A DNA stretch of 16,338 bases from positions 1 through 16,338 of the forward strand of contig JAJJLU010004230.1 of the NCBI GenBank assembly GCA_023807065.1, read 5' to 3'. The stretch is from Isotricha intestinalis. Lineage: Eukaryota; Ciliophora; Litostomatea; Vestibuliferida; Isotrichidae. Positions within the stretch are counted from its first letter, which is position 1; every line of letters starts with the position of its first letter. The notes beneath the pieces were generated by a model. That model had not been told where the DNA came from, made no database searches, and saw nothing but the letters and a program-made list of their open reading frames with translations. The position numbers and the translations under genes are program-made. Shown piece by piece: positions 1 through 9,282 of the stretch.

Positions 1-396
1 GAAAATTGGATAAATTTATATAATGATTTAAAGAAATATTTATTTGTTGCATTATGTGAAAAAAGATTTAGTAATACTGCTTTAGATATTTTAAATAAAA
101 TCTTCTCTTTTGGTAAAATTCTTGGAGAGTTATTGGATAGTACTTTTGATTTGTTTCTTTCTATTATGAAAATTATTTATGGTGATGATGTTAATGATGA
201 ACCTCATGAAAATATGAAAACTTTACTTACTTCTATTAGTGAATTAAAATCTGAAAATAATGATTGTAAAGGATATATTTATAAATTAATTAAGACTTTT
301 GCAATTCAAAATGATAAAAAATATTTAAAAAGTAATTTACTTGATCTTCTTAATTCAATTTATAAAGAAAAAAGAGGTCAAATTTTTGAAGAATAA
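1..396 (+). CDS. C-terminal part of an unrecognised helical protein (5' end outside window)
   Basis: Frame 1 is open from the first base of the window to a TAA at 394-396, giving 131 residues with no in-frame ATG near the left edge, so the gene starts outside the window. An in-frame TTG at 133 has no special claim to be a start. The translation alternates hydrophobic and charged residues in a pattern typical of stacked alpha-helices, for example YLFVALCEKRFSNTALDIL near the start and YLKSNLLDLLNSIYKEKRG near the end. There is a short acidic stretch (GDDVNDEP) in the middle and no signal peptide or membrane segment. It could be the end of a HEAT/armadillo-type protein, but I do not recognise the family and assign no function. 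That it is coding is well supported by composition and lack of stops; its identity is unknown. Confidence 0.7.
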   Translation, partial: ENWINLYNDLKKYLFVALCEKRFSNTALDILNKIFSFGKILGELLDSTFDLFLSIMKIIYGDDVNDEPHENMKTLLTSISELKSENNDCKGYIYKLIKTFAIQNDKKYLKSNLLDLLNSIYKEKRGQIFEE

Positions 397-980
397 TTTT
401 TATTTTAAAGATTTAATATATAAAAACAATTTATATTAAGCTTTTTGTCGTATATTTTATTTATCACTAATTATATAATTTTTTACTTAACTTAACTTTT
501 TAAAAATATTTTCAAAAAAACTTCCTATAAAAATGATTTAAGTAATTATATTTCTAAAAATAAATATTACCAAACATATTTTTTATATTTTCTATTTTTA
601 TCATCAAAGTTATTTTTTATTAGACACTAATTCAATATATTACTCAATTTTTTCTCTTCTAAGAATCAAATGAATTCATTTATTAAAAATGAAATTCCAA
701 TTAAACAGAGAATAAAAATAATATTGTATATCCTATATTTTACACAAATATTTTTCAAGATTATTTGTGTTTATGAATTTAATATTTAATTTTCTCTCAT
801 CATTATCATCTCTAAAAGTATTTAAAACATTATAAATCTTATTCTTATTATTCAAAGTAAAAATCTTATTTCATATTTCTTGTACTAAAAATATAAAAAA
901 ATTAAATTTTAATTTTTAAATGATTGAAATTACTTTTATTAATACAATTAAAATAAATAATATAAAATTACTATATATAA
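397..980. other. A+T-rich spacer between convergent genes
   Basis: This spacer separates the stop codons of two convergent genes. It is almost entirely A and T with short homopolymer runs. The only notable content is a frame open from 631 to 789 on the plus strand, with an ATG at 670-672 and a stop at 787-789. Read from the ATG it gives 39 residues that begin MNSFIKNEIPIKQRIK and become hydrophobic. It could be a decayed exon, a short gene or chance, and I do not call it a gene. I see no RNA gene here. Confidence 0.6.
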
Positions 981-3134
981 TTAAATATTTTTAGTTAAAG
1001 TGGAAAATATTTCAAAGCAAGTTTTACTATCATTACTTCCTCGATTTGTTCTGTTATTATTTTTATTCAATGTCTTATCAAAAAATATTCTTTCACTATT
1101 GTAAACTTCTTGTGAATGTAAATTAGAATTTTGAATAACTTCTTTAAAATTTTTAATTTTAATATTATTAATATCTTTATGTGAAATATTTTTTTCATCT
1201 TTTTTATTAATTTTTTTCTTAGAAACATTATTATTATTACTTATATTATTATTAATATTTTTCTTTCCATTATTGACTAAAAAATTCTTGGAATTAAAAT
1301 TTATAAAAGTTTTTAAAATTTTATTATAATCAAGATACTTATTAGGACTTAAAGAAAAACATTGAGAATTACCACTTTTCATTTTTTGAACATCCAATCG
1401 ATTTTTAGAATTATTATTAATTAATAAAATACTATTCTCAGTATCTAAATTTTTTTTCTTTTTTCTTATATTTTGATGAGAAGTAACATTTTTCATTTCT
1501 TTTACTTTAATATTATTTCTTGAATGTAATATATTATCATTTTTTTTTTTTGAAGAAATAGATGATATTGAATTTTTTTTACATGAATTATTCTTATTTA
1601 AATTAGAATTAAATATCTTAATAATATCAGGATTTATATGTTTTTTAGAAAGAGTATCTCTTTCAGTTAAAAGACTTGGATTATCTTTTCCTTTTTTGTT
1701 TTTAGTATTTGATTCATTTATTTTTTTATTTCTACACGAACTATTATAAGATAATATTTTCTTATGATGATTAATTTGTTTAGGAATATTTTTTTTATGA
1801 TAAGAAAAAATTTTTCCATTATTTGATGATGATGTAGATAATTGTTTATAATGAATAGAAGTTGAAATTCTTGTTTTTGAATATGATTTTTCAAAAGGAG
1901 AAAAATTCATAGATTTTTTCTTAGAATTTTTATTTTCTATTTTTTTAATTCCTTTTAATACTTTATCAACAAGTTCTTTATTATTAATATAAACATTAGT
2001 AACTAAGTTTTGCTTTTTAATTGAACTATTTGAATTAATAGTATTATTTTTATTATTATTATTTCTAGTATAAGAACTAATATATATTGTATTACTATTA
2101 TTTCCTTGAATTATATTATTATTATTTTTAGAATCCATATCCATTGTAGTTGAAGATACTTTTGTATTTTTCATTCCATTTGAAGTTGTACTATTAATAT
2201 TTAATCCAGGATAATTATTTCCTTTTTTTAAATTATTATTACCACTTGAACCATTAAACCCACCTTCTAAATATCTTTTATAATTTCTTCCTTTTATTTT
2301 ATAGTTAGAATTATAAAGATTAAAATTTACTCCGTTTTTGAATTTTTCTGTTAGTTTTATTTTTTTTAAAGCATAATTTGTTTTCCTAGTAATATAATAA
2401 TTTTCAGCTTTTGAAATTTTATTTATAATATTTTCTAAACTTAAATTTTTTGAAGAATCATTATTTTTTAAACCAAAAAATTCTTTTATTCCACTTGTAT
2501 CAGTTTGTTCTAAAATTGAATCAATTGCATGAGTTGTAAAAATAGGATTTTCATTTCCTTTTGTGTAATTTTTACCATTTTTAATTTTTTTTTGTTTTTC
2601 TTCTAAGTCTTGTTGAATATTAATTAATTTTTGCTTTTTTTTAATATTTTTATAAATATATTTTGATTCAGGTAATATAACATAATTTGGAAATATAACT
2701 GAAAAATTTTCATAATATTCTAAAATAGTTGGAAGACATTCATTTATTTCTGATTGTAAATATCTTTTTTGTAAAAATTCATAATTATCTCCTTCTATTA
2801 AATAATCTTTATATTTTGCAACAATATGAGTATTATCATTACGTATTATTTCATTTATTGCTTTTATGTTATAAAAATTTTTCTTATTCAGATAATTCAT
2901 TTTAAATTGTTTAAATATTCTTCTTTCTAAATCTATCATTGATGAAATTTCATTTATTTTATTACGAAATAATATTTGGTTTAATATATTTTCCCTTTCA
3001 AATAAAGGGGATTTGGAATTTTCATTATTTGTATTAATTATTAAATTGTTCTTATTTCTATGATAATTTTTACTTTTGTGGGATAATATTAAATTTTTTG
3101 AAAAAATAGAAGGTTTATTATTACTTTGACTCAT
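981..3134 (-). CDS. Low-complexity protein with a conserved N-terminal block; function unknown
   Basis: The frame is uninterrupted and stops with TAA at 981-983. I place the start at the ATG at 3132-3134 (about 717 residues, beginning MSQSNNKPS). An earlier in-frame ATG at 3207-3209 would add 25 residues of F/N/K/I-rich sequence that looks like 5' leader. The N-terminal 200 residues look folded. A block at about 94-171 contains the phrases VAKYKDYLIEGDNYEFL, LPTILEYYENFSVIFPNY and YIYKNIKKKQKLI, and resembles, from memory only, a conserved block in otherwise low-complexity proteins of ciliates and apicomplexans. The remaining two thirds are Asn/Lys/Ser-rich with runs of Asn codons, basic clusters and no membrane segments, typical of disordered tails in A+T-rich protists. 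It is divergently arranged with the kinase gene. No function is assigned. Confidence is high for the gene and low for the exact start. Confidence 0.8.
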   Translation of the reverse strand: MSQSNNKPSIFSKNLILSHKSKNYHRNKNNLIINTNNENSKSPLFERENILNQILFRNKINEISSMIDLERRIFKQFKMNYLNKKNFYNIKAINEIIRNDNTHIVAKYKDYLIEGDNYEFLQKRYLQSEINECLPTILEYYENFSVIFPNYVILPESKYIYKNIKKKQKLINIQQDLEEKQKKIKNGKNYTKGNENPIFTTHAIDSILEQTDTSGIKEFFGLKNNDSSKNLSLENIINKISKAENYYITRKTNYALKKIKLTEKFKNGVNFNLYNSNYKIKGRNYKRYLEGGFNGSSGNNNLKKGNNYPGLNINSTTSNGMKNTKVSSTTMDMDSKNNNNIIQGNNSNTIYISSYTRNNNNKNNTINSNSSIKKQNLVTNVYINNKELVDKVLKGIKKIENKNSKKKSMNFSPFEKSYSKTRISTSIHYKQLSTSSSNNGKIFSYHKKNIPKQINHHKKILSYNSSCRNKKINESNTKNKKGKDNPSLLTERDTLSKKHINPDIIKIFNSNLNKNNSCKKNSISSISSKKKNDNILHSRNNIKVKEMKNVTSHQNIRKKKKNLDTENSILLINNNSKNRLDVQKMKSGNSQCFSLSPNKYLDYNKILKTFINFNSKNFLVNNGKKNINNNISNNNNVSKKKINKKDEKNISHKDINNIKIKNFKEVIQNSNLHSQEVYNSERIFFDKTLNKNNNRTNRGSNDSKTCFEIFSTLTKNI

Positions 3135-3385
3135 TAAAAAATTTATTAATTTTAAGTTTTTTTTGAAGAAAAAATTTATTAATGTATAATTAACGGAAAT
3201 TATTTTCATTAATGAAGATAAAATAAAAAAATTATATTCATTTAAAAATATAATTTTTTAATAAATTCATCTAAATTTTAAATCACATTATTACAGTTTT
3301 ATTTATATTTTTAAATATATTAATTTCATTTTATATTTATAAAAAAAAAAAAATAAAACAATTTTTATTTTTGAATCAAAAAAAT
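3135..3385. promoter_or_regulatory. Shared upstream region of two divergent genes
   Basis: Only about 250 bases separate the proposed starts of the divergent minus-strand gene and the kinase gene, so both promoters should lie here or overlap the first codons. The region is nearly pure A/T and includes a run of 13 A at 3341-3353, followed by a short A-rich leader before the ATG at 3386. I see no clear core-promoter consensus that I could defend. The regulatory role is inferred from position only. Confidence 0.35.
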
Positions 3386-5692
3386 ATGCAAGAAAAAAAA
3401 AATAAAAAATTAGATAATAAACAACAATCAACAATCCCATTAAAATATATTTTAACAAACAGTGCTGTATGTGATCACATGAAAGAAACAGATAATTTTA
3501 AAACAACAGAACATTTAATAGATAATTACTTTTCTTCAGAAAAAGCAAATGAATTACATAGAAAAGAGAATTTATTATATAAAGAAGAAAGAGAAAAAAT
3601 AAATAAAATAATTAAAAATGTACTTCCACATATGAAAAGAGAAGATGAAATTCCTTCTGAAATAAATTCAAGAAGAAAGCATTCATTAAATAATGGAAGT
3701 TTATATAATATGTTTATGAGTGAATTTTTTGGAATGAATATGATTTTATTTTATCTTGATTCAAGAGAAGAAAATTCAATAATAGATACTTTAATAAATT
3801 TAATGTATAAAAGCTATGTACATCAATCACTTTTTTATATTCCTCAATTATGTGTAATGTTAAATTATAAAAAATATAAAAAAACACTTGAATCATATTT
3901 ACTTGATAGGTGTGTTAATCAAATTAAATTTTCTCTTCAAATTTTTTGGTTATTAAATTCTTATACTGAAGATGATACTTTAGATATTAATAAAGATATT
4001 TATGAAGATATGATAAGAAAAATAGAAGAAACTTTAGTTAATGGAAATAGACGATCTTTAACTCAATATATTCAATATGAAGATATCTCAAAAAAAAATT
4101 TATTAGATTATAAAAGAAATTCGGTTAAAACTAATGGAAGTGATAAAATGGATAATGAAATAATTGAAAAAAGTATTAAAAAAGAAATAAGATTACAATA
4201 TTTTAATATTTGTATTGATTTTTATAGTAAATTAAAAGAAATGTGTGAAGATTTAAGAAATTATGAAAAGGGAACTCCAAGAAAAAATGCTTTAAAAGAA
4301 TATATAATTGAATTTAATAATATGTTAATTCAACAAAAAATTAAATATTTAGATAATATTAATTATAATTATTCACTATATGGTATTATTTTACCTTTTA
4401 ATGACTCTGATTCAACTCATGATAAAGAAAATACTTTAATGGTTAATTTTATTTACGAAGAATCATTTTGTTTTTCTACAAAAGCAAGAGTCCCAACTAA
4501 AATTTGTGCAGAATGTGTTAAAGTAGAAGAATGTGAAAAATGGAATGAATTATATATTCAAAATGATAATGACGCTAATATTATTCATGAAGAAATAAAA
4601 GATGATGAGAACAAATTAGACTTTAAAAAAATAAGAAATTCAACTTCTCATAGTATTGAAAATGATGAAACAATAAAAGAAATTGTAGAAAGAAAAAAAA
4701 AAAAGGAAGAAGAATTAAAGCAATTTTATAATAATATTTATAAGAAAGAAGAAGATAAAAAAGAAGAAGAAAAAAATATAATAAATGACTTTGAAATATT
4801 ACCAAATCTTTCAGATGAATTAAAAAATATATTTGGAAAGCCTATAGAAAAAATAACAAAAGAATTAAAAAAAAAATCTCTTTTTAAAAATTTTAAATCT
4901 TATTCAATAAGAAATTTCATAGCAAAAGCAAATGATGATTTAAGACAAGAATTATTAGCAATGCAAATGATAAAATTATTTGATGATATTTTTAAAAAAG
5001 CACAAATACCTTTAAAACTACATCCTTATGAAATTTTAATAACTTCTTCATCAAGTGGTTTATTAGAGTTTTTGTCGAATACTTCTTCAATTGATGGAAT
5101 AAAAAAAGCAATGATGACAAAATCAAAGAATTTAAATTTATTTTATAGAAATTGTTTTAATGATTTTGAAGAAGCTCAAAAAAATTTTGTTCAAAGTTTA
5201 GCTGCTTATTCTTTAATTTGTTATTATTTACAAATTAAAGATAGACATAATGGAAATATTTTAATTGATATGTATGGAAATATTATTCATATTGATTTTG
5301 GTTTTATTTTAGGAATTTCACCTGGAAATTTAAATTTTGAAAGTGCTCCTTTTAAATTAACTAAAGAATATATTGAAATTATGGATGGTGAAGATAGTGA
5401 AATGTTTATTTATTATAAGAGTTTAATGATTAAAGGAATGATTGAAGCTAAAAAACATGTTGATATTTTTATTAAAATAGTTGAAATTATGTCTCATGGT
5501 TCTAAAATGCCTTGTTTTGATAAAAAAGATATTAAAATAATTATTCAGAAGTTAAGAGAAAGATTTTATGAAAAAGAAAGTGATAGGAATTTCCCTAAAA
5601 TTATAGATGAATTAGTTTATAAATCTAATGATAATTTTTGGACAAATAAATATGATTATTTCCAAAAAGTTACTAATGGTATTTTACCTTAA
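3386..5692 (+). CDS. Phosphatidylinositol 4-kinase, type III beta / Pik1 group
   Basis: This enzyme phosphorylates phosphatidylinositol at the 4 position using ATP. In other eukaryotes this group makes PI4P on Golgi membranes and controls secretory traffic. Numbering is from the ATG at 3386-3388 (768 residues); a TTG five codons upstream is not needed. A helical lipid-kinase-unique region lies at about 115-195. A Lys/Glu-rich linker (about 434-468) joins it to the C-terminal kinase domain (about 480-768). Diagnostic motifs are AKANDDLRQE (Lys514 is the ATP-site lysine position), the catalytic loop KDRHNGN (Asp619), the activation-loop start IIHIDFGF (Asp637) and the terminal FQKVTNGILP, as in PI4K beta. 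All key residues are present. Its length is close to the roughly 800 residues of animal enzymes, so it is compact for an A+T-rich protist. No intron is evident. PI3-kinase is less likely because no C2 or Ras-binding region is visible. Confidence 0.95.
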   Translation: MQEKKNKKLDNKQQSTIPLKYILTNSAVCDHMKETDNFKTTEHLIDNYFSSEKANELHRKENLLYKEEREKINKIIKNVLPHMKREDEIPSEINSRRKHSLNNGSLYNMFMSEFFGMNMILFYLDSREENSIIDTLINLMYKSYVHQSLFYIPQLCVMLNYKKYKKTLESYLLDRCVNQIKFSLQIFWLLNSYTEDDTLDINKDIYEDMIRKIEETLVNGNRRSLTQYIQYEDISKKNLLDYKRNSVKTNGSDKMDNEIIEKSIKKEIRLQYFNICIDFYSKLKEMCEDLRNYEKGTPRKNALKEYIIEFNNMLIQQKIKYLDNINYNYSLYGIILPFNDSDSTHDKENTLMVNFIYEESFCFSTKARVPTKICAECVKVEECEKWNELYIQNDNDANIIHEEIKDDENKLDFKKIRNSTSHSIENDETIKEIVERKKKKEEELKQFYNNIYKKEEDKKEEEKNIINDFEILPNLSDELKNIFGKPIEKITKELKKKSLFKNFKSYSIRNFIAKANDDLRQELLAMQMIKLFDDIFKKAQIPLKLHPYEILITSSSSGLLEFLSNTSSIDGIKKAMMTKSKNLNLFYRNCFNDFEEAQKNFVQSLAAYSLICYYLQIKDRHNGNILIDMYGNIIHIDFGFILGISPGNLNFESAPFKLTKEYIEIMDGEDSEMFIYYKSLMIKGMIEAKKHVDIFIKIVEIMSHGSKMPCFDKKDIKIIIQKLRERFYEKESDRNFPKIIDELVYKSNDNFWTNKYDYFQKVTNGILP

Positions 5693-5834
5693 ATCATAAA
5701 AGAAAATTAAATATTTTATTATAATATATTAATTCAATTTATAAATATTAATTCAATCAAAAATAATAAAATTTTAAATTTTCAAAGAAATTAAAAATAA
5801 ATTTTTATTAAATTAAAAAATTTTATAAGCAATA

Positions 5835-6285
5835 CTACTTAAATGACACCATGGAAACGGGAGTAACAAAATGACATGCAACAGTCAAACGAAAATCATT
5901 TGCTTTAATATCATCTTTAGTATTTCTCTGGGTTGGTATTTTTTCCTGACAACGCTTTATTAAACAAGTCACGCCTAATATGATCATCTTTACAAAAATC
6001 GACAATAAATTTGCTTATATCCTCTAAAAACACTCAATGGAGCGCCAAACTTCATCATTTGAATTAATACTACTCAAAAGCTCTACCAATCATACTTAAA
6101 ATCTGCAAAACCCTGCTTTGATATTTTTCAAACTTCTAGTTTGATTCTCCTTCAATAATAGTACAATCTTTCTTCACTTCTTATAAAAATTAACTTAACA
6201 CAACCTGTAATTCGGTGAAGCCTGGTTTTAAAAAATTTTCCATTAATGTTTTTTACTTTCCTTCCTTTTTGGTGTTTGGTTTATC
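5835..6285 (-). pseudogene. Decayed gene of unknown origin in a G+C-richer, CpG-containing patch
   Basis: No frame is open throughout, but successive minus-strand frames give convincingly protein-like translations in one direction. From 6285 the first piece includes LMENFLKPGFTELQVVLS and KFEKYQSRVLQILSMIGRAF with three internal stops (TAA, TAA, TAG). A second frame reads NSNDEVWRSIECF. A third (about 5917-6030) reads FLEDISKFIVDFCKDDHIRR and ends in EKY. A fourth reads NTKDDIKANDFRLTVACHF and ends at a TAG at 5835-5837. At least three frameshifts are therefore needed. The patch is about 30% G+C, visibly above its surroundings, and holds several CpG dinucleotides that are rare elsewhere. This points to a relatively recent or foreign insertion that has since decayed, such as a mobile-element protein. 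I do not recognise the family. Confidence 0.6.
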
Positions 6286-6385
6286 AAAGTTAAAATAATA
6301 TTTTTTATAGATTATTAGATAGAATGAAATTCATAAATTTTTTTATTTATTGAATAAAACTATATCAATTTAATAGAATTTATAG

Positions 6386-7465
6386 AATAATATATTTTTG
6401 CCAACAAATGAAAATTCAATAAAGATTATACAATAAAAAAAAGAAAAAGAGTTTTAGGAAGAAAATACAAATTACTTTTTAATTGTATTTGATAAAAGAA
6501 ATATAAGGTTTAATCAAATGTTTATGTATTGTGATTATATGAAATTTAAATTATTTGATAATTTTCTTAATGGAAATTATGAAAATACATATTCGAAAAA
6601 AAAAATTATTTACAAAAAAAATAAATTTTTGGGTTTGATAGATTATCAGATTATTTAAAAAGAAATAAATCAAACATTTAATATTTAAAATTCATCATAT
6701 CATATATTATTAGGGTAATTTATTTAGTTAATAATTATAACAAAAGAAAAGTACATAATTGATTGAATTGGAAAAGAAGGTTCCTCATGTTTCAAATTAT
6801 TTTGTTAATTCCCTATTTATTGTGTTTATCATAAATACTTTTCATTTGTTGATATTTTAAGAAAACAAAAGTCAGAAAAGATAATACAAATTTTAGGATT
6901 TGTTCCTTGGGAATAAGATTATGTATTTGAAGATTAATTTGAAATATTTTTTAATGATTTATATTATATTTTTAGGACAAATAATGAAAAAGAATATTTA
7001 TAAAAGCTTTTGAGATCATATATTCTTCTTAATTGAATTTTTTATATATTTTTTTTGAGTTAATCGAATTACCAGAAGATTGTATATAATTTCAAGAGTT
7101 ATTTAATATATTGAATATATCCTAATAATTGAAATTTTATATGAATGATGATAATTTGTTTATTGTTTTTATAGAAATATTTATATAAAATAGATTATCT
7201 TTGTACCTTTTTGATTATGTTTATTTTCTTAAATATCTAAAACTTTAATTATTTTTATATAGGGTTTTCAAACAATTAATAATTTATCAAATAATAAGAT
7301 TATATAAATTGTCTCATGATTCTTTAATATCAATTATATAAAATATTCCTTCATCCACAATTTATAATATTAAGAAATAAAAGGAAAATGATCTTTCATG
7401 ACTACCCTTCACCCACAAAGATTTTAATTAAAATAAAAAAATTAATTAAGAATAAATCTAAATAA
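6386..7465 (+). pseudogene. Coding-like tract interrupted by many stop codons; possible relic gene
   Basis: One plus-strand frame gives long protein-like stretches without needing a frameshift, although it contains about two dozen stop codons. Examples are NIRFNQMFMYCDYMKFKLFD (from 6500), KYFSFVDILRKQKSEKIIQI (around 6840-6900), GFVPWE just after it, and RNKRKMIFHDYPSPTKILIK near 7370-7430. Base composition is nearer to the intact coding regions than to the bare spacers at 397-980 or 5693-5830. Many stops are TAA, one C-to-T change from the glutamine codon CAA. Against this, random DNA this rich in A+T would show stops at only a slightly higher rate, so part of the impression may be chance. 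It is not a functional gene in the standard code. No family is recognised. Confidence 0.4.
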
Positions 7466-8302
7466 TAAAATCAAGATTGATTAAAACAAATAATGAAAGT
7501 TCTAATTTTAATTTTTAATGTAAAAAAATAAATATCAAAAAAAAAGAAATCAATAACTATAAAAACCTCAAATTGAAAAAAATATATCTTATAAAAAATT
7601 AATGATTAATTAAAAAATATAATAATTATAGTTCATTAAAATTGTTTTAACATTTTTCATTTAATCCATTTATTTTTTTTATATCATTTATTTAGACCAT
7701 CACAAAAATTTTTACTTAAATTAGAATATTTTTATTTACATAATCTTATTTATGATTATATAAAAAAGGAAAATTTAATTGTTAAAAAGAATTGATTTTA
7801 AATTTTATATATTTAATTAGTAAATAATTCTATATATTGATAAATGCTGAGCTAAAGGTTTTTTTGACTAGTTCAAAATTGACAGATTAGTACTTAAATG
7901 ATTAATCAATTAGATTTAAAAATTTTAAGATTAATTTGTGAAAATTATATGAAATGATGAATGACTAAAATTTACAAAAGAAATATAAAAGAAAGAAATA
8001 ATTGTTTAATGAAAAGAAGCAAAAATCTTTAATTTTTCAATGTTATTTTTTTATAAAAAATATCACAAATATAATAGTAATTACAGCTTAAAAATGTCTC
8101 CAAAAATTGAATAAATCTATATAAAAAGAATAATGATTAAAAAATTAAAGCAAAGTGATTGTAAAGAAGAATTTATTAATAATATTTTTTATAAATAAAT
8201 ATCTGAAATTTTTTAGTAAAAAATTTGAAAGCACTCACATATGCTAAAAATATGAATGAACTTCATATTGATATTTACTATTTTTATTTGGAATAATTAA
8301 TA
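7466..8302. other. A+T-rich region with scattered coding-like fragments
   Basis: No gene can be supported here. Two plus-strand fragments look protein-like. One at about 7640-7786 is open for some 49 codons and includes PSQKFLLKLEYFYLHNLIYD. The other, at about 8004-8297 in another frame, includes SLKMSPKIE and IKKLKQSDCKEEFINNIFYK with several stops. They may be further remains of the degenerate tract to the left, displaced by a frameshift near 7800, or chance. I see no RNA gene or structured repeat. Confidence 0.35.
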
Positions 8303-8986
8303 TTATTGAAGTAATTCATTATCCATTTTATATAATTCATCAAATTTTAAATTAAATTTATCTTTAATTTGTTCATCAATATTTTGTAAAATTCTATTTT
8401 TTAATTTATTTAATTTATCAATAACATTTTCATCACCATTTTTTTTTCCAATAACATGAGCAAAAATACATTTATATAAACTTTGATATATATCTTCAAA
8501 TTCTGAATATTCTGAAATTGTATCAATTTTATTATATGATTGATTATCTAATTCTGTTTTAGAAAGTTTCATATTTTCCCCATTTTCATCAACAAGAATA
8601 GTTTGATATGGGCAATTTCTACTAAAAGGAACACCTACTGATAAATTAGCTTCTTTTCCAATTATATAAGTTTTTACAAATGAAAAAGGTTGTTTCATTG
8701 ATTTTAATTCTTCATCACATTTAGGAATATCATCAATTTCACCATCTGTAGCAATGATTAAATTATCAAAACCTTCATTAATATTTTCTTTTATTAAATT
8801 CACAATATTCATTGCTAATGTATCTTCGTTTCCATATTTCTTTGAAATAAAAGTATTCATTTCTTTTTCTGTTAATTTATGATATTTAGAATTCCAAGTA
8901 TAAAATTTATCCTCTATATTTAAATGATGCTTTTCAATAATATCTTTTAATTTATCAAAATATAGAGAATTTCCTGAAATTATATT
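8303..8986 (-). CDS. vWA-domain protein, C-terminal fragment (broken or intron-split gene)
   Basis: The frame is open for 227 codons from 8986 to a TAA at 8303-8305. An in-frame ATG at 8858-8860 would start inside the domain, so I extend to the last upstream stop. The translation is a von Willebrand factor A-type fold: ISGNSLYFDKLKDIIEKHH (helix after the first strand), DKFYTWNSKYHKLTEKEM, then the central strand with LIIATDGEID, where the Asp is a metal-site position. It is followed by NLSVGVPFSRNCPYQTILV, which matches my memory of a protist vWA family, and a charged helical tail. The Asp of the first metal-binding DxSxS motif is missing. Three TAA codons occupy 8987-8995 in the same frame, directly after an ATG at 8996-8998. 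Either the gene is broken or a 33-base GTATTT...TTCAG intron (8974-9006) removes them. The family binds protein partners through a metal ion; the exact role is unknown. Confidence 0.65.
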   Translation of the reverse strand, partial: NIISGNSLYFDKLKDIIEKHHLNIEDKFYTWNSKYHKLTEKEMNTFISKKYGNEDTLAMNIVNLIKENINEGFDNLIIATDGEIDDIPKCDEELKSMKQPFSFVKTYIIGKEANLSVGVPFSRNCPYQTILVDENGENMKLSKTELDNQSYNKIDTISEYSEFEDIYQSLYKCIFAHVIGKKNGDENVIDKLNKLKNRILQNIDEQIKDKFNLKFDELYKMDNELLQ

Positions 8987-9006
8987 TTATTATTACATAT
9001 AAATAC
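8974..9006 (-). other. Possible 33-base intron at the 5' side of the vWA fragment
   Basis: On the minus strand this segment begins GTATTT and ends TTTCAG, matching minimal splice boundaries. Its length is a multiple of three, and its removal would delete three in-frame TAA codons, joining the vWA fragment to an upstream open piece that reads EFSSSSIPIRIKQR. No start codon is found in that upstream piece and no other intron is apparent in the window, so plain gene decay explains the same facts. Confidence 0.2.
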
Positions 9007-9282
9007 TCCTTTGTTTTATTCTAATAGGTATACTTGAAGAAGAAAATTCTTTTTTTTTATTTTAATAATGGGTTAATGAAAAACAAATGAATAAATTTTT
9101 TTTCATTTTTTTTTTGAAATTTAAATTACTTTTTCTGAAAATTAAATTTATTTTTAATACATAAAATTAAACTATTAAAATGAATTCATTAAATTAAAAT
9201 AAAAATATTAAAAGAATTGAATATAAAAAAAAATAAAATCTATTTAATATTGGGAGTATTATTTGAAATCCCATTATTATTA

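Noticed and set aside
2040..2130. ATT/AAT trinucleotide runs as a microsatellite array
   Set aside because: They encode Asn runs inside an open reading frame and are imperfect; they are codon-bias-driven low complexity, not a separate repeat element.
3371..3385. TTG at 3371 as the kinase start
   Set aside because: A normal ATG lies five codons downstream and nothing supports a non-ATG start in this eukaryotic setting.
3714..4805. Short minus-strand frames inside the kinase gene
   Set aside because: They are antisense to well-conserved kinase coding sequence and consist of Phe/Leu/Tyr-rich low-complexity translation.
6386..8297. Alternative genetic code with TAA/TAG read as glutamine
   Set aside because: The three long intact genes avoid TAA and TAG entirely over more than 3,200 codons and use CAA/CAG for Gln, and the tract also contains several TGA codons. 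Decay of an ordinary gene is simpler.
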